Shown piece after piece: positions 23,865-38,400 of a stretch of DNA of 64,000 bases. The stretch covers positions 26,152,710-26,216,709 of the forward strand of contig NC_133218.1 in NCBI RefSeq assembly GCF_040436345.1, given 5' to 3'. Below the pieces are notes generated by a model. That model saw only the letters and a program-made list of their open reading frames with translations. It searched no databases and was not told where the DNA came from. The stretch's first letter is position 1; each line of letters begins with the position of its first letter. The position numbers and the translations under genes were made by a program. This stretch comes from Pagrus major (taxonomy: Eukaryota; Chordata; Actinopteri; Spariformes; Sparidae).

Positions 23865-24306
23865 AAAAGGTACTATGTAAGACCTGTATATCAATGTGGT
23901 AATGCTCCATCACATGTTTTAAATCTATTACACAGTGAATATTGAACTGAAGCCAACTGTAAAACCCATAAAAAAAATGTTTTTTCCTTAATAAAGAATA
24001 TAAATGAACTTTGGTTTGATTCAATGACTTCATACAGAATGACTTCCCGAAGACGGACAGCAGGTCATGAACCACACCTGCCTGTTTAATCTTTATTTCA
24101 CCTGTCTGGCGAGTCTGATTGGTCGGCCCCTCCTCTCCCATTGTCGGAAATGACGACTCGCTAAGCTCCGCCCCCCCTCCAGCCTGCTCATCTGCACACC
24201 TCACGTCACGTAAATACATCTGCTTCCTTGTAGAAACAATCAGAAGTTTGGAGTCGCTCACCTGAGAGTCACAGCTGCGTGCAGAGGGGCCGTTTATCTG
24301 AACACG

Positions 24307-26299
24307 ATGGGGAAAATAGAGTGGGCGATGTGGGCCAACGAGCAGGCTCTGGCTTCTGGTCTCAGTGAGTATATCAACTTTATTTTGAGCTGTTTAATGA
24401 GTTTCACAAGTTGTATTATTATTACATGAGCAGTTTGACCAAAATTAAACACTTTCACAGGAAATTGTTTTTTTCAGCTGCCCTCACCAGTTTATTGATG
24501 GAGTAAATGCTACTTGTTATTTTTTAATTCAGCTTAACAAATCGTTTTGATGAACTGCCTGCTCTAATCAGTAATGACAGAAAATACTCATTAATAATAC
24601 ATGAATAAATGAGAAACTGCATTTTAGAGTTAAGTCAATGTGCAACTCATAATGGCCCTTTGTCTTACAGTAGAGGCATGAAAGGTATTTGTATGTTTGG
24701 CTTAAGTTTTAATTTACTCTTCCTGTTTCCTCATTTCAGTTCTCCTCACTGGAGGCATTGTGGGGGTGGCTGGACAGTTCAGAGGCTGGCAGTTTGCTGC
24801 TTATGCAGTGTATCCTTCATACTATGAACAAACCAAAGTCAGATTTAAAGAAGTGACACTCAAATTGTCTCTGAAAATCTCCAATATCCACTTTTCTGAG
24901 TCCCCCTTCAAAGATCTGCTATCATAAATGTGACATTTCTTAACCAAAACTGGAGTTTATGCAGAAGAAAATTGTAGCTGTGCACCTTTTATGGCTGTTC
25001 TGGCAGCCTTTCAGTAAAATAACGTGTTAGAATTAATGAATGAAAAGCTACAAGTTGAGATGTGATCTACTGTAGGTAACTACGATGTAAGTCTAGGGGA
25101 GTAGAGTGGAAGTTGAAGCCACTAGTAATTACTTAATTACATTAATGCTTGAACCCATATATAGGAAGTCTCAAATATGTCTGCTACCATTTGTATACAT
25201 TACATTTTACATCAGTGAAAACACGACATGGTAAACATAGTTTTTCCATCTCGCATGCTTTACATTCTGTGCAAATGTAATCCTTTGCATCAGAAACCAT
25301 CGATCCAGTCATCCTTTCCTTTCCTACTGAACCTGCTCAGTGTCACGGATGTTGATCTGAATTTGTTTTGAACGTCATCTCATAGTTTTATGTGTCTTAG
25401 TGAAGCATGTAAGATCAAAACAGCCTTGACAGATAACCAGTGCTGCCGGGGTGTTTGTGTGCCTACTTGAATATCCCAGAAGCAAGAGGACCAAGGGCAC
25501 GAGTGTGGAGAGACCGTGAGTGATGTCACTGTCATATAATTCAACATGTAGTCTTTACTTTAATGAGCATGTTCTGTGATGAAGCAAAGCTTATCACCCA
25601 ATCTTGTCCCTCGTTTTTCCCTCAGGGGCCAATACTGCTTCACAGTGTGTGTTAAAACCTTTGGGCCACTGACGAGGAACTACTATGTCAGAGCGTTTAT
25701 ACATGCTGCGTGAGTACATTAAGTCAGCCGCTTATCTTTCACAGGGCAGCATTCCTCTCATTCATAGTGAAGTATTGTCATGACAGTCCTTTGTCCTGAT
25801 AATCTCTGTCTGTCTTTAATAGTATCTGTGTGCCTGGAGGTTTTATGCTTGCTACCGTCCTCGGATGTGTCTGCCTCGGCATTGCCAGCATCATCTACTT
25901 GGTGGTAAGTTGGAAACTTTTACCACATTTTTAGTTGTGGCAGGAAGTGGCTAGTTGGAGGAAACAAGGAAATGGCAACAAGGAAGATATTGTTTGTTTA
26001 TCGGTACCTCTTTTGAGACATCACCCTGCAGTTGTGCAATCTGACCGGTCAGGGGTGTGACTAGCCGATCATTACTGACTTGCTTTCCTTGTCACCTCCC
26101 TTGATTCTAGGCAGCAATCCGAGGTGAGCACTGGGAGCCCATTCTTCCAAGGAAAGAGACCCGGATGCCAGTTGCAGAGAGCATCAAGAATCCCCCTCAG
26201 AATCCACCACCAAGACCTCCCGCGGAGACTCGCAGGAAACGGGTGGACGACCTGGAGGACGCAGCCTATGACAACCCCATCTCTATCACTGACGAGTAG
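24307..26299 (+). CDS. cyba: Cytochrome b-245 light chain (p22phox)
   Basis: Exons 24307-24364, 24740-24809, 25441-25515, 25626-25709, 25823-25904 and 26111-26299 (stop TAG) give 185 residues (human 195). p22phox pairs with NOX catalytic subunits in membranes and docks p47phox to make superoxide in phagocytes and elsewhere. The start MGKIEWAMWANEQALASGL is almost identical to mammals. Hydrophobic segments at about 20-53 and 92-123 fit the membrane core. Arg90 and His94 fall at the same numbers as the human residues. The docking motif PPQNPPPRPP occupies 151-160, exactly as in human (PPSNPPPRPP). The tail is shorter than the mammalian one but keeps a TDE ending. The exon 2 donor (GTATCC) is weak; it was chosen because it alone restores AYAVAAGVFVCLLEYPR. 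Confidence 0.96.
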
Positions 26300-26908
26300 C
26301 CAGTCCACCGCCCCGTCCTCTGTGTCCCTGCCTGCATGACCCATCACAACCAGTTACAGTGGGGGCGTCACCAGACTCCGGACAAGTGAAGAGTTTTCTG
26401 AAGTTTAGTGAAGCGAGGGGCTGGAATACATGTTGGGTCCACTCCTTCATACCTCAACCTGCAGAGAAACGTCTTGAGAACACAGAAGAATGTTTCTTAG
26501 CAGGAACTGAGAATTAAAAATCCAGGGTAAAGTAAATGTTTTACTTTTGAATAAAAAAAAAAAAACAGGCCATAAGAGATTCATGTAAATACTATCGCTG
26601 CTACATGGCAACTAAATACAGACACTGTCAAGTCAAAAGATTGTAGGTGATGTTTCGACTGCTGTTACAAAAGAGCAAACCAATACTTGTCTTCTGCATC
26701 AAACACCATATATATTTTTAATCCGTCTTGACTTGACTGTATTGTGTTGCCATGCATAAATCTTACAATATATTGTTTTATGTATATACACTCTGTTTGT
26801 CCCTGATCATACATGACTTCATAGCATCACAACATATTGGCACATTTGTATGTGGCTGATATTAGACATCGATTATTGGGTTTTTTTTCTGTACTTTGCT
26901 GTCTTGTA

Positions 26909-26914
26909 AATAAA
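26909..26914 (+). terminator. Polyadenylation signal of cyba
   Basis: AATAAA about 610 bp after the cyba stop codon, followed by a T/G-rich stretch (TGTCTTGGGTTTGT). Confidence 0.75.
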
Positions 26915-28696
26915 TCCCCTCTGCACCCTGAATCACGACCTGTCTTGGGTTTGTACTTTCATAAGTCTTCTTTTACAAGCTTCCTTTGGAAAATATTTTA
27001 AGTAATGACATTTGCAACTTCCTTCTTTCGCAAACGCACTGAATTTCAAGACTTCAGAATTTCCCTATCTCATCTCAAGCTCCTCTTGTGACATTGTCAT
27101 CCTTTGTTTGCTTACAATGGGGAAAAAACGACACATTGACACATCTGACATAACAGGCGGTTGTCGATCAAGTTCTGCAAGTCGGTCTCATTTCTTGTCT
27201 TAATGTCTCTCTTTATGTTGGCTACACCTGTTAAGCATCTGGAGTCTATGTTGAAACCACTGAAGTGCAGTGATACTTCCTCTTCCTCATTTAGTTTGTG
27301 GGGTAGTTACATGAGACACACCACCAATGTGCAATACTTCTTGGATTTACAGTATTTTTTTTCCCACCTCTATTTTATACTTCAAACATACGTCAAACAA
27401 GGTCATTTACAATCTGTTTTGTTTGTTTGTTTGTTTGTTTTACTGATAATAACAAGATAAGAAATGCAATCTGGTGTATTTTCCAGTCAGTGCTGAGCCC
27501 ATATCATTGAAAAATGATCTGTACCATTCAGGCAGTTTTAATCAGGTTGATGCTGCCACCTCCTGGAGCACAAGAGAACTACAAACTGAATTGAAGGCAA
27601 AGTGAAGCAAAACAAGTTCATGTATACAGATAAATTAATACTCTGCAGCTGTTTCAAATGAAATGACCTACAAAGTTATCTTTAAAAGAAATTTAAAAAT
27701 CAAATTTCAATACAAATTTCCATGAGATACAATATCAAAGTGTGTCAAAGAAAAAGCCAATTTGGAATGACTGTAAGATGTGAAAGAAATGATATGATAT
27801 GCCCAAATAACTTTTATGGGATGAGATAATAAAAAAAAGATCCAATAAACTTTTAATGCTCACTAGAACCAACTCACTCCTTGAGGTGTAAGGAATGTGT
27901 CACGTTCATTTATTTCCTTATAAAACATTTGCAATTTGCCTGTTTTAAAGCTTCTACCAGGAACTTTTGTTTTTTGTTGATTTTGGCAGCCCTGGTGAGC
28001 AAAAGATAACAATGTTGAAACAAAGGAAACTTTGTTTTAGTGCAGTGCCCTAACACCAGCTTCTTTTCTTGGCTTAATTCACCCTCAGCATTCATTGAAA
28101 AAAAAAAAAAGTCATTCTGAAATTTACGACTTAAATCTGTAATGGTCATGTGGTGATGGTCAAATTAACAAGGCAGACACTGGAGCATTGTACAGATTCA
28201 ACTAATTGGGTTGTGCAAACATGGTGGTCCTGAGACCTTTTTGTGATATGGTTAAATCTTTGTCGTAATGGGTTCACTTATATCGGTTATTATTTGCTTA
28301 TGTCTATATGCTGACAATTGTTTACTCTAGGCTATATGGTCTTTGTATGTATCAATTGCTTGCGTTTTGTATTTCCTACTCTGCATATTGCATGCCACGC
28401 TCCCACAATACTCTGTTTAGCTGCTTTACTTATCACTTTCTTTCAGGGCCGTAGACAGGATTTTAGAAATACTGAGGTCATACCAGCCACCCATCCATCG
28501 AGAACCTTTTAAACACTATAGTATAAATCTCTGCATTTCTCTGCATTTTGAAGGGACCAATAATCACTTAAATAAACATCAGTGGCAGCACATTGATGAA
28601 AACTGGACGCAGAAGAAGAAGATAAGAACACATATGGCCAATATTGACTTAAATTCATTCTTATCTTTGCTAAAAATAACTGATTAGCATGGATAA

Positions 28697-29102
28697 CACT
28701 TTATAATAACTATCATTAGTAAATGGTGAATTTGTAGTTAATTAGATTTAGTTCAGTAATAATAATATTCAGTAGTTAAGTACTGTTTAGAATAAATGGA
28801 ATGGTTCATAAAACATTTATTGAGCAATTGTAAAGGTTAAAAACCTCAGTTTCAACTCTGTAATGGCCATCAAATAATGTTCATAAATGAACTACACAGT
28901 ATGTATGAACCATTTACATTGAAGTATTAAGTATAATGAACATCAACTGCAACTTTCCAATAAACTGCTAATAAATAGTTTATAAAGCATTTCATTGCTT
29001 TGTTAACAGTTAAGTATCTATTTACTAAAATTAACTACAAATTTGCCATTTTTAATTAAATATAAAAGTTTATTTCAATGATATGATAGCTGCCATAAAG
29101 TG
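28697..29102. mobile_element. Non-autonomous DNA element with CACTTTAT termini (about 406 bp)
   Basis: The left end CACTTTATAATAACTATCAT is mirrored by the right end ATGATAGCTGCCATAAAGTG. The interior is A/T-rich and non-coding, with a partly palindromic layout. Similar 'CACTTTATAATAAC' elements are common in fish. Confidence 0.7.
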
Positions 29103-29494
29103 TATATATGTATATTAGGATATCAAAGACCCATTAAAAATACAGATGACATGACCTCAGTGTCGGCTCTGCTTTCTCTGATTTGGCTCTTTTATTTATA
29201 TTTTAACGGATTTATTTATTTATTTTTTCCTGAGCAAAAATAGTAAAACGAAATTGGACACGTTAAATTAAAGAAAATTAAAGATATGCTCAAACAAATA
29301 GTTACTGATGCAATTTCTCATCCGTCCTGTAGAGGGCAGCATCACACTCAGAGGTGTTGAAACACTTCGAAGAAGAAGAAACGGAAACCAATGGCATTGA
29401 CCCTCATTGCATTGGTTTGTTGTGTCTGTCAGCTCCCCTGAAAACTGTTTTAATCGCGATTATTGACGTGTATGTGCGACACGAGTAGTGTAAA

Positions 29495-32400
29495 ATGTCT
29501 AGCCGAGCTCTGCGAAGGCTCAAAGGGAAACAGCGGGGTCAGGAGGCCTTGGACTGCGGGGATTTAACTTTGGGTGACAGCCCGGAGGAGGAGCAGGCTG
29601 CGGCTGAAGAGGAGCAGCTGGACACGGCTAATGTTTCTCCCCAGACTGTAGGGAAAGGAAGCGGCCGAAAGGCAAAGAAAAACAAGGCTCAGAAAAACTT
29701 CAGCAACATTTATGAGTTGGTAAGGTGACGGTGTGACCCCCCTATTTTCATGTTAAAGAGTCGTTAGTGTTTCCTCCCAGCAAATGCTGTAACGTTACTG
29801 TTAGCTCTCTGTGGATGAACCTTGCTCACACAGGCTAACCTTGTGACGTTAGCTAATTTCTCTGCTTATTAAACTAAATATTATACTGCAGGTTACAGTT
29901 AGCTAGCTAACAATGTGGCTATGACACGTGGAAAATCTATGGGAAGCAATCTACATCACCAACCTGTGGAAAACACTGATAATCAAGGGTCCAGTGGACT
30001 GTAACTTACAACAGGCATGTTTACTAGCATGTTATTAAAGTGACAGAAAATGGACACTCATACATACATATTGCACATGATCCAATTTACCTACACAGGT
30101 TTTTTTCTTCTTCTATTAACTGAGGTAAAGACAGTTATCTTGGCTATTAAGTGATGATCCTATTTTGGACAGATGTGGCTTTGAATGTAAAAGTTCACAC
30201 AACTTATGAAGTCAAGTTGATTGTGGATTTGTTCAGCCCTTGTCCTTGATAAAGATAATGTCAAAATTCTATTAATACTTGAATTTAAAGTGTGTGTAAT
30301 CATCTGTTGTTAAAAAAATGCAGATGTTCAAATATAATAAGAATCTTTGCCAGTTATTTTGAAGTCATAAAATTAGATTTGCATTGTGTTATGAAGCAAT
30401 TGATCACTAAATCAAGACATCACCCATTTTTTTATATCAAGTTAAGATCTACTTTTCATCAACTTTATTTCTAAATGAAGATAAAATACATTGTCTAAAT
30501 CATAAAATTAAAAGTTAGAGCTATACCAGAGTGCGAGCAGCATCTTAGGCTGTATTATCTGTCATAACAGTAGTCTCATTTGATGTAAAACCAGTTAAAA
30601 GAAAGATTTATTTAGACTTCAGATTTATAACAATCTTAAATATGAACTCTTGTCATCTTAACACACACATGTTCTCCATGAGTAGTATTTGGAATTCAAT
30701 TATTTTAACCATGATGACATTATCTCAGGAAAAGATGTTGTTGTTTTGATGTTGGACAAAGTTTTTGCAATGTTTGGTCTATATATGGGTTGTTTTTTTA
30801 ATCACGCTTAGTACTGCTTTAAACAACAAGCTTTCGTGACAATTTCACATTGTTACTAGATATGCGATGCAGACAACGAGGCACCTGATGAAGAGGCAGA
30901 GAAGCCAGATGAAAATAAAACAAGTGGCATGGAAAAGACTGATAACAGAGACATCGAGAAAACAGATCAGAAGCAAGAGGAAGCCTCTAAAAAGGTAAAT
31001 ATAAAGCAATATGAGAAGATTGTCTTTCTGTTATCCTCTTTTATTTGACTTTATTATTCCGCTGATCTACATATTTTGCAATAATTTAACTGTCATCTCT
31101 CTTTTATTTAACAGTCTTTGTCAGGAGGAGACAGAGTTAAAAAGAAGAAGAAAAAGAAGAAGACAAAAGCGACACCAGAAGATGGACAGGTACAGTAAAT
31201 GTGTCTTGAATGGATTCTATATCTGCTCTGGTAAGACAATTGTGAAACTATAGTATGATAAACAATAACCCATGGTATGGTCTAATAATTAACAATCACT
31301 GTATTATTAATTGATATTTTGTTTACATTTGTAACATATGATGAAAGTCATTGAACTGGTAATAACATAGTCTTACAATTTTTCGTCATAGCCACAAACT
31401 GCACACACAACATATAAAATAAGCGGACAATAATTAAATGTTGTCGCTCTTAATTCACTGTTTTTAAATGACCTGCAGGAGGCTGTACCAGATGATAACA
31501 TTGATTTATTGCTCGAGAACCTGAAGCAGTCCAATGGTCTGAGTTTGCAAAATGAGGATTGTGGAGGCTCCGACAGAAGAGCTGTGTTACATGTGGAGCA
31601 CAGGTGAAGAGACAACATCTCTCATGCAGCCAAATAAATAGTCTCACAGCACATGTCCTTATTTGTCTAGTGTTTCACCACACAGAGTTGAGGTGGGCCT
31701 TGATGGAAGTATTAATCTTTACATTTACATGCAACTAACACTCTGGTTTCTAATGTACCGCATTATTTCGTATAAACACAGTTGTACATTAATATGTTAC
31801 GTAGTAATGTTAAAATAGCTCTTGACCAGTGAACAGCTTGAATTGGACAATGGCTGACCATAGAGAGCGAGTGGTCCTCATTACTAATATACATCCCTGT
31901 GATTCCTAATTCCCACCATGTGGTGGCACCTTGCTCACATAAGAAAACTATTCAGAGGCTGTCTATCTCCGGGGATGCACTACAGTGGTTAAACAATAGT
32001 TAAAACTTATTGAAACATGTTGCACGACTGGCCACACAACCAGTGATGTCAGTCTATGCCATTTCAATTAACTGTCAAAGGGAAAAAATTCATGTGTCAT
32101 ACTTAATCTTGCCATCCACATGTTTACTTTTTGTTCAGTATTGTTACCAGTCAACTTGTTAAAGTACGAAAATAATAGCAAAATTATGCTTGATATGTTA
32201 TTTGATTTCTTTTGCATTTGTGTTGTAAGTCTAAAGCAAACATAGACTGACCTGTCTATAATATCTAAATCAAACAGCCCCTGTGTTTCCCTCTGAATGT
32301 ATTTCCTCAGCTCGCCCACACTGTCCGGTAGCCAGTAAAAGAGCTGAATGTTATTTTCTTTGTCGATTCATTAGGAATCTCAACCCAGATACGGAGCTGA

Positions 32401-35400
32401 AAAGGTACTTTGGGGCTCGAGCTGTTCAAGGAGATCAAAGGTAAAAGGAAAAGGAAAACGTTTGTGACATTTTTTGGATTTAAATGGCCTGTGTCCTCTG
32501 TGTGGACGTTGTTTATTCTTGTTCTCTTTTTTTTTTTTATATTCTGACGACAGACCTCGTCAGAGAAACCGACATTTTCACCGTAGCACCTGGATGACCA
32601 GTCCTAAAGAAAGCTGGCCTCGCTTTAGCCGCCCAGGTAGGATTTTCCTCACAGTCATCTGAATAAAGGCTTGTACCCAGTGGTGGAAAGTGACTAAGTA
32701 CATTTACTCAAGTACTGTAAAGTACAAATTCAAGGTACTTAAACTTTACTTGAATATTTCCATTTAATGCAGCTTTATACTTCTACTCCACTTTATCTTA
32801 GAGGCAAATATTGTAAATTTTAATCTACTACATTTGTCTGACAGTGTTAATTACTAGTTACTTTACAGATTACAATTTTCCATACCTTTCCTGCCCAGTG
32901 AAAACCATATATTTCAAAGTTTGGTGAATTTGGATTTGATATTTCTGATAAACTGAAGGACTAAGTGTTCCTTTATGGGTTGAGAAAATTGTCCAACTTC
33001 TTAAGCTTAATGCACTTTTTAAAAACCCTCTTGGATTAGCTGAAAAATACATCACCACAGAGAAAACAGGGTTGTTTTTATGATCTCATGAAAAGCTGAG
33101 TTATAGAGATATTGGAGACAGAGATAGAGATTCTCACAGGTCAGGTCTACAGTACATTACTGTTTTCTATGTCTACGGCTGATACTAATGCAACTGATCC
33201 TGCAAATAAAAACAAAATATGACCTTCAATAATTGCATCGCAATTATTTGATGGAGCCTAGATGTCTGCTGTCCCTACAGTCATCTAGTCTCAGTGTTTC
33301 TGCTGGTAACATTTACCCATGTGAGTTTCACACAAGTCTGCTGTGAAGAATGGTGGAGGACACCGTAACATAACACAGTAACATTGCATAAACAGGGACT
33401 TTTTCAAATGCAGCCTTTAAGTAGTTATTATGTTTATCTAGCCACATTACAGATGACTTTATATTATAACTTAACTTACTATAACATGAAGCACTTTTCA
33501 GTTACTGTAGAAACATGCTGGTACTTCTCCCACACACCGGGAGAGACTTCCCAAAATAAAAGAAGAAATGCCCCTTGACTGTTATGCTATTATATTATTA
33601 TTACTCATGCGTTAATGTAGAAGCAGCATTTCACTGTTTTAGTTGGTTGAGGTGGAGCTCATTTTTATCTATTATGTATAGGACAACTGATGCAACTAAT
33701 GACTGTTTTCATTATCGATTCATCTAATTAATATTTTCTTCATTAATCGATTGTTTGCTGTTTAAAAATTCTAACCATAGTGAGAAATGCCATCACAATA
33801 ACCAAGAGTCCAGTGGGATTCCTGTTGTAGTACAAACCTCAAAATATTTAAGAATAGATTTAAATTATTAAAGTTAGGAAAAGCAGCTAATCCTTTTATT
33901 TCAGTTTCCAGCCGTTGGCAGAAACACTAAGAAGTTCATTTTGAACTCTGGCTATGATTCATTGCTGTCGATTAAATTACCCAACAGTATAAGTAGCACA
34001 TCCTTAAACATGTACAGCAGTAAAATATCATGTACAGATTAGTGCACCATTACTGTTATTACCAAAACATCAGATGAAATAATAAAACAGTGAATAGAAC
34101 ATTTTTTCTGCAGAACAAGTACTTTTAGAACTTTAAGTGAATTTAGCCAATTAAATCCATTTTTCAAATCAATTTTATTTTTATAGCCCATGATCACAAT
34201 CACATAGCCTCTGTGGGCTTTCCTGGCCCCCTATAGTCTAGCCTCTCTCTCAGCAAGTGTTAGCAATTTAAGTCTCTGTATGGTCTGTTTTTATGTTATG
34301 TAATACAAACTTAAATGGCACCTTGCCGCCCGAGGCACAAGCAACAATGTCACCTCAGGAGCAATGTTTACTCTTATATTTAGGCACCATGAAATCGCCT
34401 AAAAGTTGCATTTGTTACACGGACGTCATCAGAAAGACTGGCTGATTGTGTTCACACTGAAAGTCACCATTGAAGTATTTGGTAATTTTTCCATTCATGC
34501 CATGTGAGATGAGAATTTTTTCAACACATGTAAGAGTAGCTATTGAAATGATGAACCCAGCCTCGTCAGTACACGTGCTGTAGAACATAGCTCAGACATT
34601 GCTTCCTTGCTCGGACTGTGTGTGTAACATTTTTCACTCTGATATGGGTCTTGTATTCCTGTTTGTTTAAATCTACTAATGTGAATGATAAAGATCTTCA
34701 CCTTGTATCAGCCTGTTGTGTATTTACTATGTGTTCTTGTTTTTAACTCTGCTTGACATCTCCACAGGAATCTCAATGAGCTTGCTGCAGTCAAAGGATG
34801 GCATTCAGTTTTTCACCTTTGAGCACAATCGGGACTACCAACAAGTACAGTTCAAGTTCTTGGATGCTGTCGAGTCCATGGATCCCAACAACATAGTGGT
34901 AAAAAAAAATAAAGTTCCTCTCTGCTGTGCACTTTGGTGTCAGTGAGTTTGAAGATGATGTAGTAACATTTCAAATCAGTTTGGGCTATACCATTCAAAT
35001 TCAGATTTTTTTTTTTTGCAGATAAAGATAAGGCTACACTTATATTGTTATAATTATGAATTTATAATAACTCAAGAGTGTTGTATAGTACAAATGTCAA
35101 TGTTTATAGAAACATATAGATGTTATTATTTCCAAAAGTCACAAAATATTTTTATCTGACAAATATGCTGATTCAATCCACATTTATTGGCACTGAAATT
35201 CTCAGTTTCTTTCCAAAACCTCATTATACACTGTAGAGCGAAAGAATAGAAACAAATATCAAATCAAATGAATCAATAGGACAGCCCTAAAATCATGCAT
35301 CCTCGGTATTGATGCTGATTCATAAAATTATCAGTTGTCTGGGTGGCAAGAATGTTTACGTAATACTGCACCGACAATGTTATCCATTCTAGCCTATTGG

Positions 35401-38400
35401 CCCTTGAATGAAGTAAATAGAAAATAATCAACAAATGCAATTAAAATGTCCTCGTTCAAAGCCAAATAGAAGGATGTGTACTAAAACTTTAGGGGAGAAG
35501 TCAGAGTTTCATCCACTCACTGAGTTTAATGTTCTGTTGTCCTGGCCTCCACTGTGTGAAGTTAGACGTTGAACTTTTGTAGTTTTATACTCTCAGAAAC
35601 ACGAATCAGTCCATGTTTGGATTTTGTTATGATGCAGTGTTTTGTTACTAAATGCAGCAACTAAGAATTGTGATTATACTGTAGTAAAACTAAGACATTA
35701 ACCAGGCTGACAGAATTTCTTTCTGAAAAGAAGTTCAAATGTTTACACTCAATGGCCACAACATAAACTTGTGACTCTTCTTTCTGGATTGCATTAGCGA
35801 TTTCATTAAATTATCCAGGAGAGTCTCATGTTTCTGCATGCATGTATGCATTATAATTAAAACCCAGCTCAGTGGAGGTTAGCCTATGTCTGCTTGACAA
35901 CTCATTTATAAATCTGTAGTTGCAGAGATAATGTAACCACATGATCAGTGAGGCTATTCTAATCTGAGATTTTTTTTTTTTCTATCCTGACTTCATGTCT
36001 TTGTCCATCTTCTCTTCTTCTCTTCAGGCCCTGCTACAGCTGAACCCATACCACATTGATTCCTTGCTGCAGCTCTCTGATGTCTGCCGCATACAGGAGG
36101 ATCAGGAGATGGCCAGGGACCTCATAGGTGAGGATCAACTTTTCCTTTCATGAATTACATAAAATCTAAACCAAAGGCATGACTATAGATGTGTAAATGA
36201 TAAGCAGTCTTATTAGAATCATACACAGGGATTCAGTGTATTTGACCAGAATTAGTTCAACATCAGAGCAACTGATTAATGTAGCTTAAAGGTAAACCCA
36301 CACTATTTGTTGTATTAAGTGCATGATGTTGTTTTCTTCTCATAACGTTAAGCTACAATCTAGTAATAAACCTAAAAGTTACTCGTCTGAGAGTTTTTCC
36401 TATCTCAAAAACAGACCTCTTCATACACAAGCTCCTTCTGTTCCAGTTTTGTTCCTTTATAGACATCAAATTTTGCACAGTTCCTCTTCAGACATTATTA
36501 AGCCGTTTAAGTCCAACTCTGTGTTTCTTCCTGGCTAAGTGGACCAGGCACATACTGTTCATTTAATATTTATTCATCACTTAATTTGCTTCCAGCAGGG
36601 GTATGGCTTGGATCTCTTTTATTGAACACATGAAAAGTCATTCCCTTTGACCTTACAAGTTGGCCTTGTTAGTTGGTAAGAAATACCACACTAGGAACAA
36701 AATTCATCTAGTAATAATGGTCAGGGTTCTTGGGTTATATGCACTATACAACCCTTTACAACTAACAGAGATCATCTGACATATAGAAAAAAAGATATGT
36801 TTGTTATTTTGAAGGTTCAATGTGTAGGATTAGTTGCATCTGGCAGTGTGGTTGCACATCGCAATCCACCTAATCCCCCCCAACCTCACCTTCCTCTACA
36901 GCGACCGCAAAAAACGCGAAAGGCCCTCTGTAGAGCCGGTGTTTGGTTTGTCAATGCCAGTCTGGGCTACTGTAGAAACGGGGCAGCTCAAAATGACAGA
37001 CTAGAAGGAGACCCGCTCCCTCTGTAAATATAAAATCAAAAAACGACCTCCTCTCCACCGTGGTGACCTGGAAGAGGGCAGGCCATACAAGATAATAAGC
37101 AGTAAAAAAGAAAACATCAGAGTGAAGACGCATCAAATTTCACAGAAGTACAGATGTAAGGAAATAGTAAAACAGAGGAGAGCAATGAGCATAGCCCAGG
37201 ATATGACGATCCAGATCCGTCAATATGTGAGGCAGCGGGAGCCAGGAGAGGGAGATGTTCCAAGGGACCCGTGGTTCATTAGAAGGGAGCCTGAATGAAA
37301 AGAGATGAGGAGGAGGAGGAGGAGCAGAAAGCTATAGAGATCACATTGAGAGAGCAACACAGCTTGCAGCTTGAGGGGACAGAAAACAAAAAAACTAAAG
37401 TTAGAGAAATGCAATGTTAATCAGAATAAACAGATTGTTTCTCGTTGGCAGGACAATGTGAATTCTAATACTACAGGTAAGAGACTCATTGAGACCTAGA
37501 CCGACCCACTAAAGAAGCTAGTCAGTGACTAATGAAAGGTTAAGTCAAAGAAGTAAGTTTTGAGTTTAGATTTAAAGGCGTCAGTAGAGCCAGATTGTCT
37601 GATGTCTGCTGGGAGGTTATTCCAGAGGAAGTGGGCACAATTATAAAAAGCCCTGCAGCCAGCTGACTTCTTTTTAAACCCGGGGAAGGGCTGGGATAAG
37701 TCTCATTCTAAGGTCATGAAAACACAGTGATTTTTATTTTGAGGTGATTATTTCACATAATGAAAATAATTATATGTAGTTATTATTCCTTCTAATGATT
37801 ATATCTATTTCTGCAGTTGTCAGTTGCTGTAGTTAAACCAAGTTTACAATTAATTTTTCCTTAAAGTTAAGACTAGCTCCTAGAAAAGTTAAAAGTTATT
37901 CACAAAGCATCTTTTAAGAGCCTGCCGACGACAGCTAGATATCTAGCAGGGTAAATCCCTGGGGAGCCAGGAAGACGCTACACCCAGTGAGAGATAACAT
38001 TCGTCTCCTTTCTCCCTCTCTTCTCTGCTGTCACCCACAGTAACTCTCTGAAACTAGTCCTGTCATGCATCCATGTGTATTGAGCGGGCACAATTATAAC
38101 TGATAGTTTCTTCTGTTTGAGTACATACACACAAACTGTTTGGTATTTGTCACCCTGTCGTCCTCAGTACAAGACAGCAGTTTCACGGTTTCAGTGCAAA
38201 AATAAACCTTGCTTCCCGCATATCTACTTAATCCATCCTCTCACTCATATTCTTTTCTTTATCATCCTTGTTTTTTTGCTGAAAAACAGCGCACAAACAA
38301 CTTGGACTGCTTGTCAGTCCACTGTCACGTCTATATGCGTGTGACCTTGTAATATGTGACCCCCTGTCACTGATCAGTCATGTACAACAAACAATTGCAC

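Larger units (their letters stand above)
22618..24306. other. mvd 3' UTR and mvd-cyba gap
   Basis: This contains the mvd 3' UTR with its poly(A) signal, a TTAA MITE (23330-23660) and a small BED-finger-like open frame (23754-23864). The last 200 bp are GC-richer and probably form the cyba promoter and 5' UTR. No other gene is seen on either strand. Confidence 0.6.
26300..29494. other. cyba 3' UTR and cyba-tcf25 gap
   Basis: The cyba 3' UTR runs to about 26930. After it come a GTTT microsatellite (about 27416-27440) and a 406-bp inverted-repeat element (28697-29102). A CCAAT-containing stretch near 29387 probably belongs to the tcf25 promoter. No further gene is recognised. Confidence 0.65.

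Noticed and set aside
23833-24261. 142-residue minus-strand frame upstream of cyba
   Set aside because: No similarity I can recognise. It overlaps the probable cyba promoter/5' UTR and has no exon-like boundaries.
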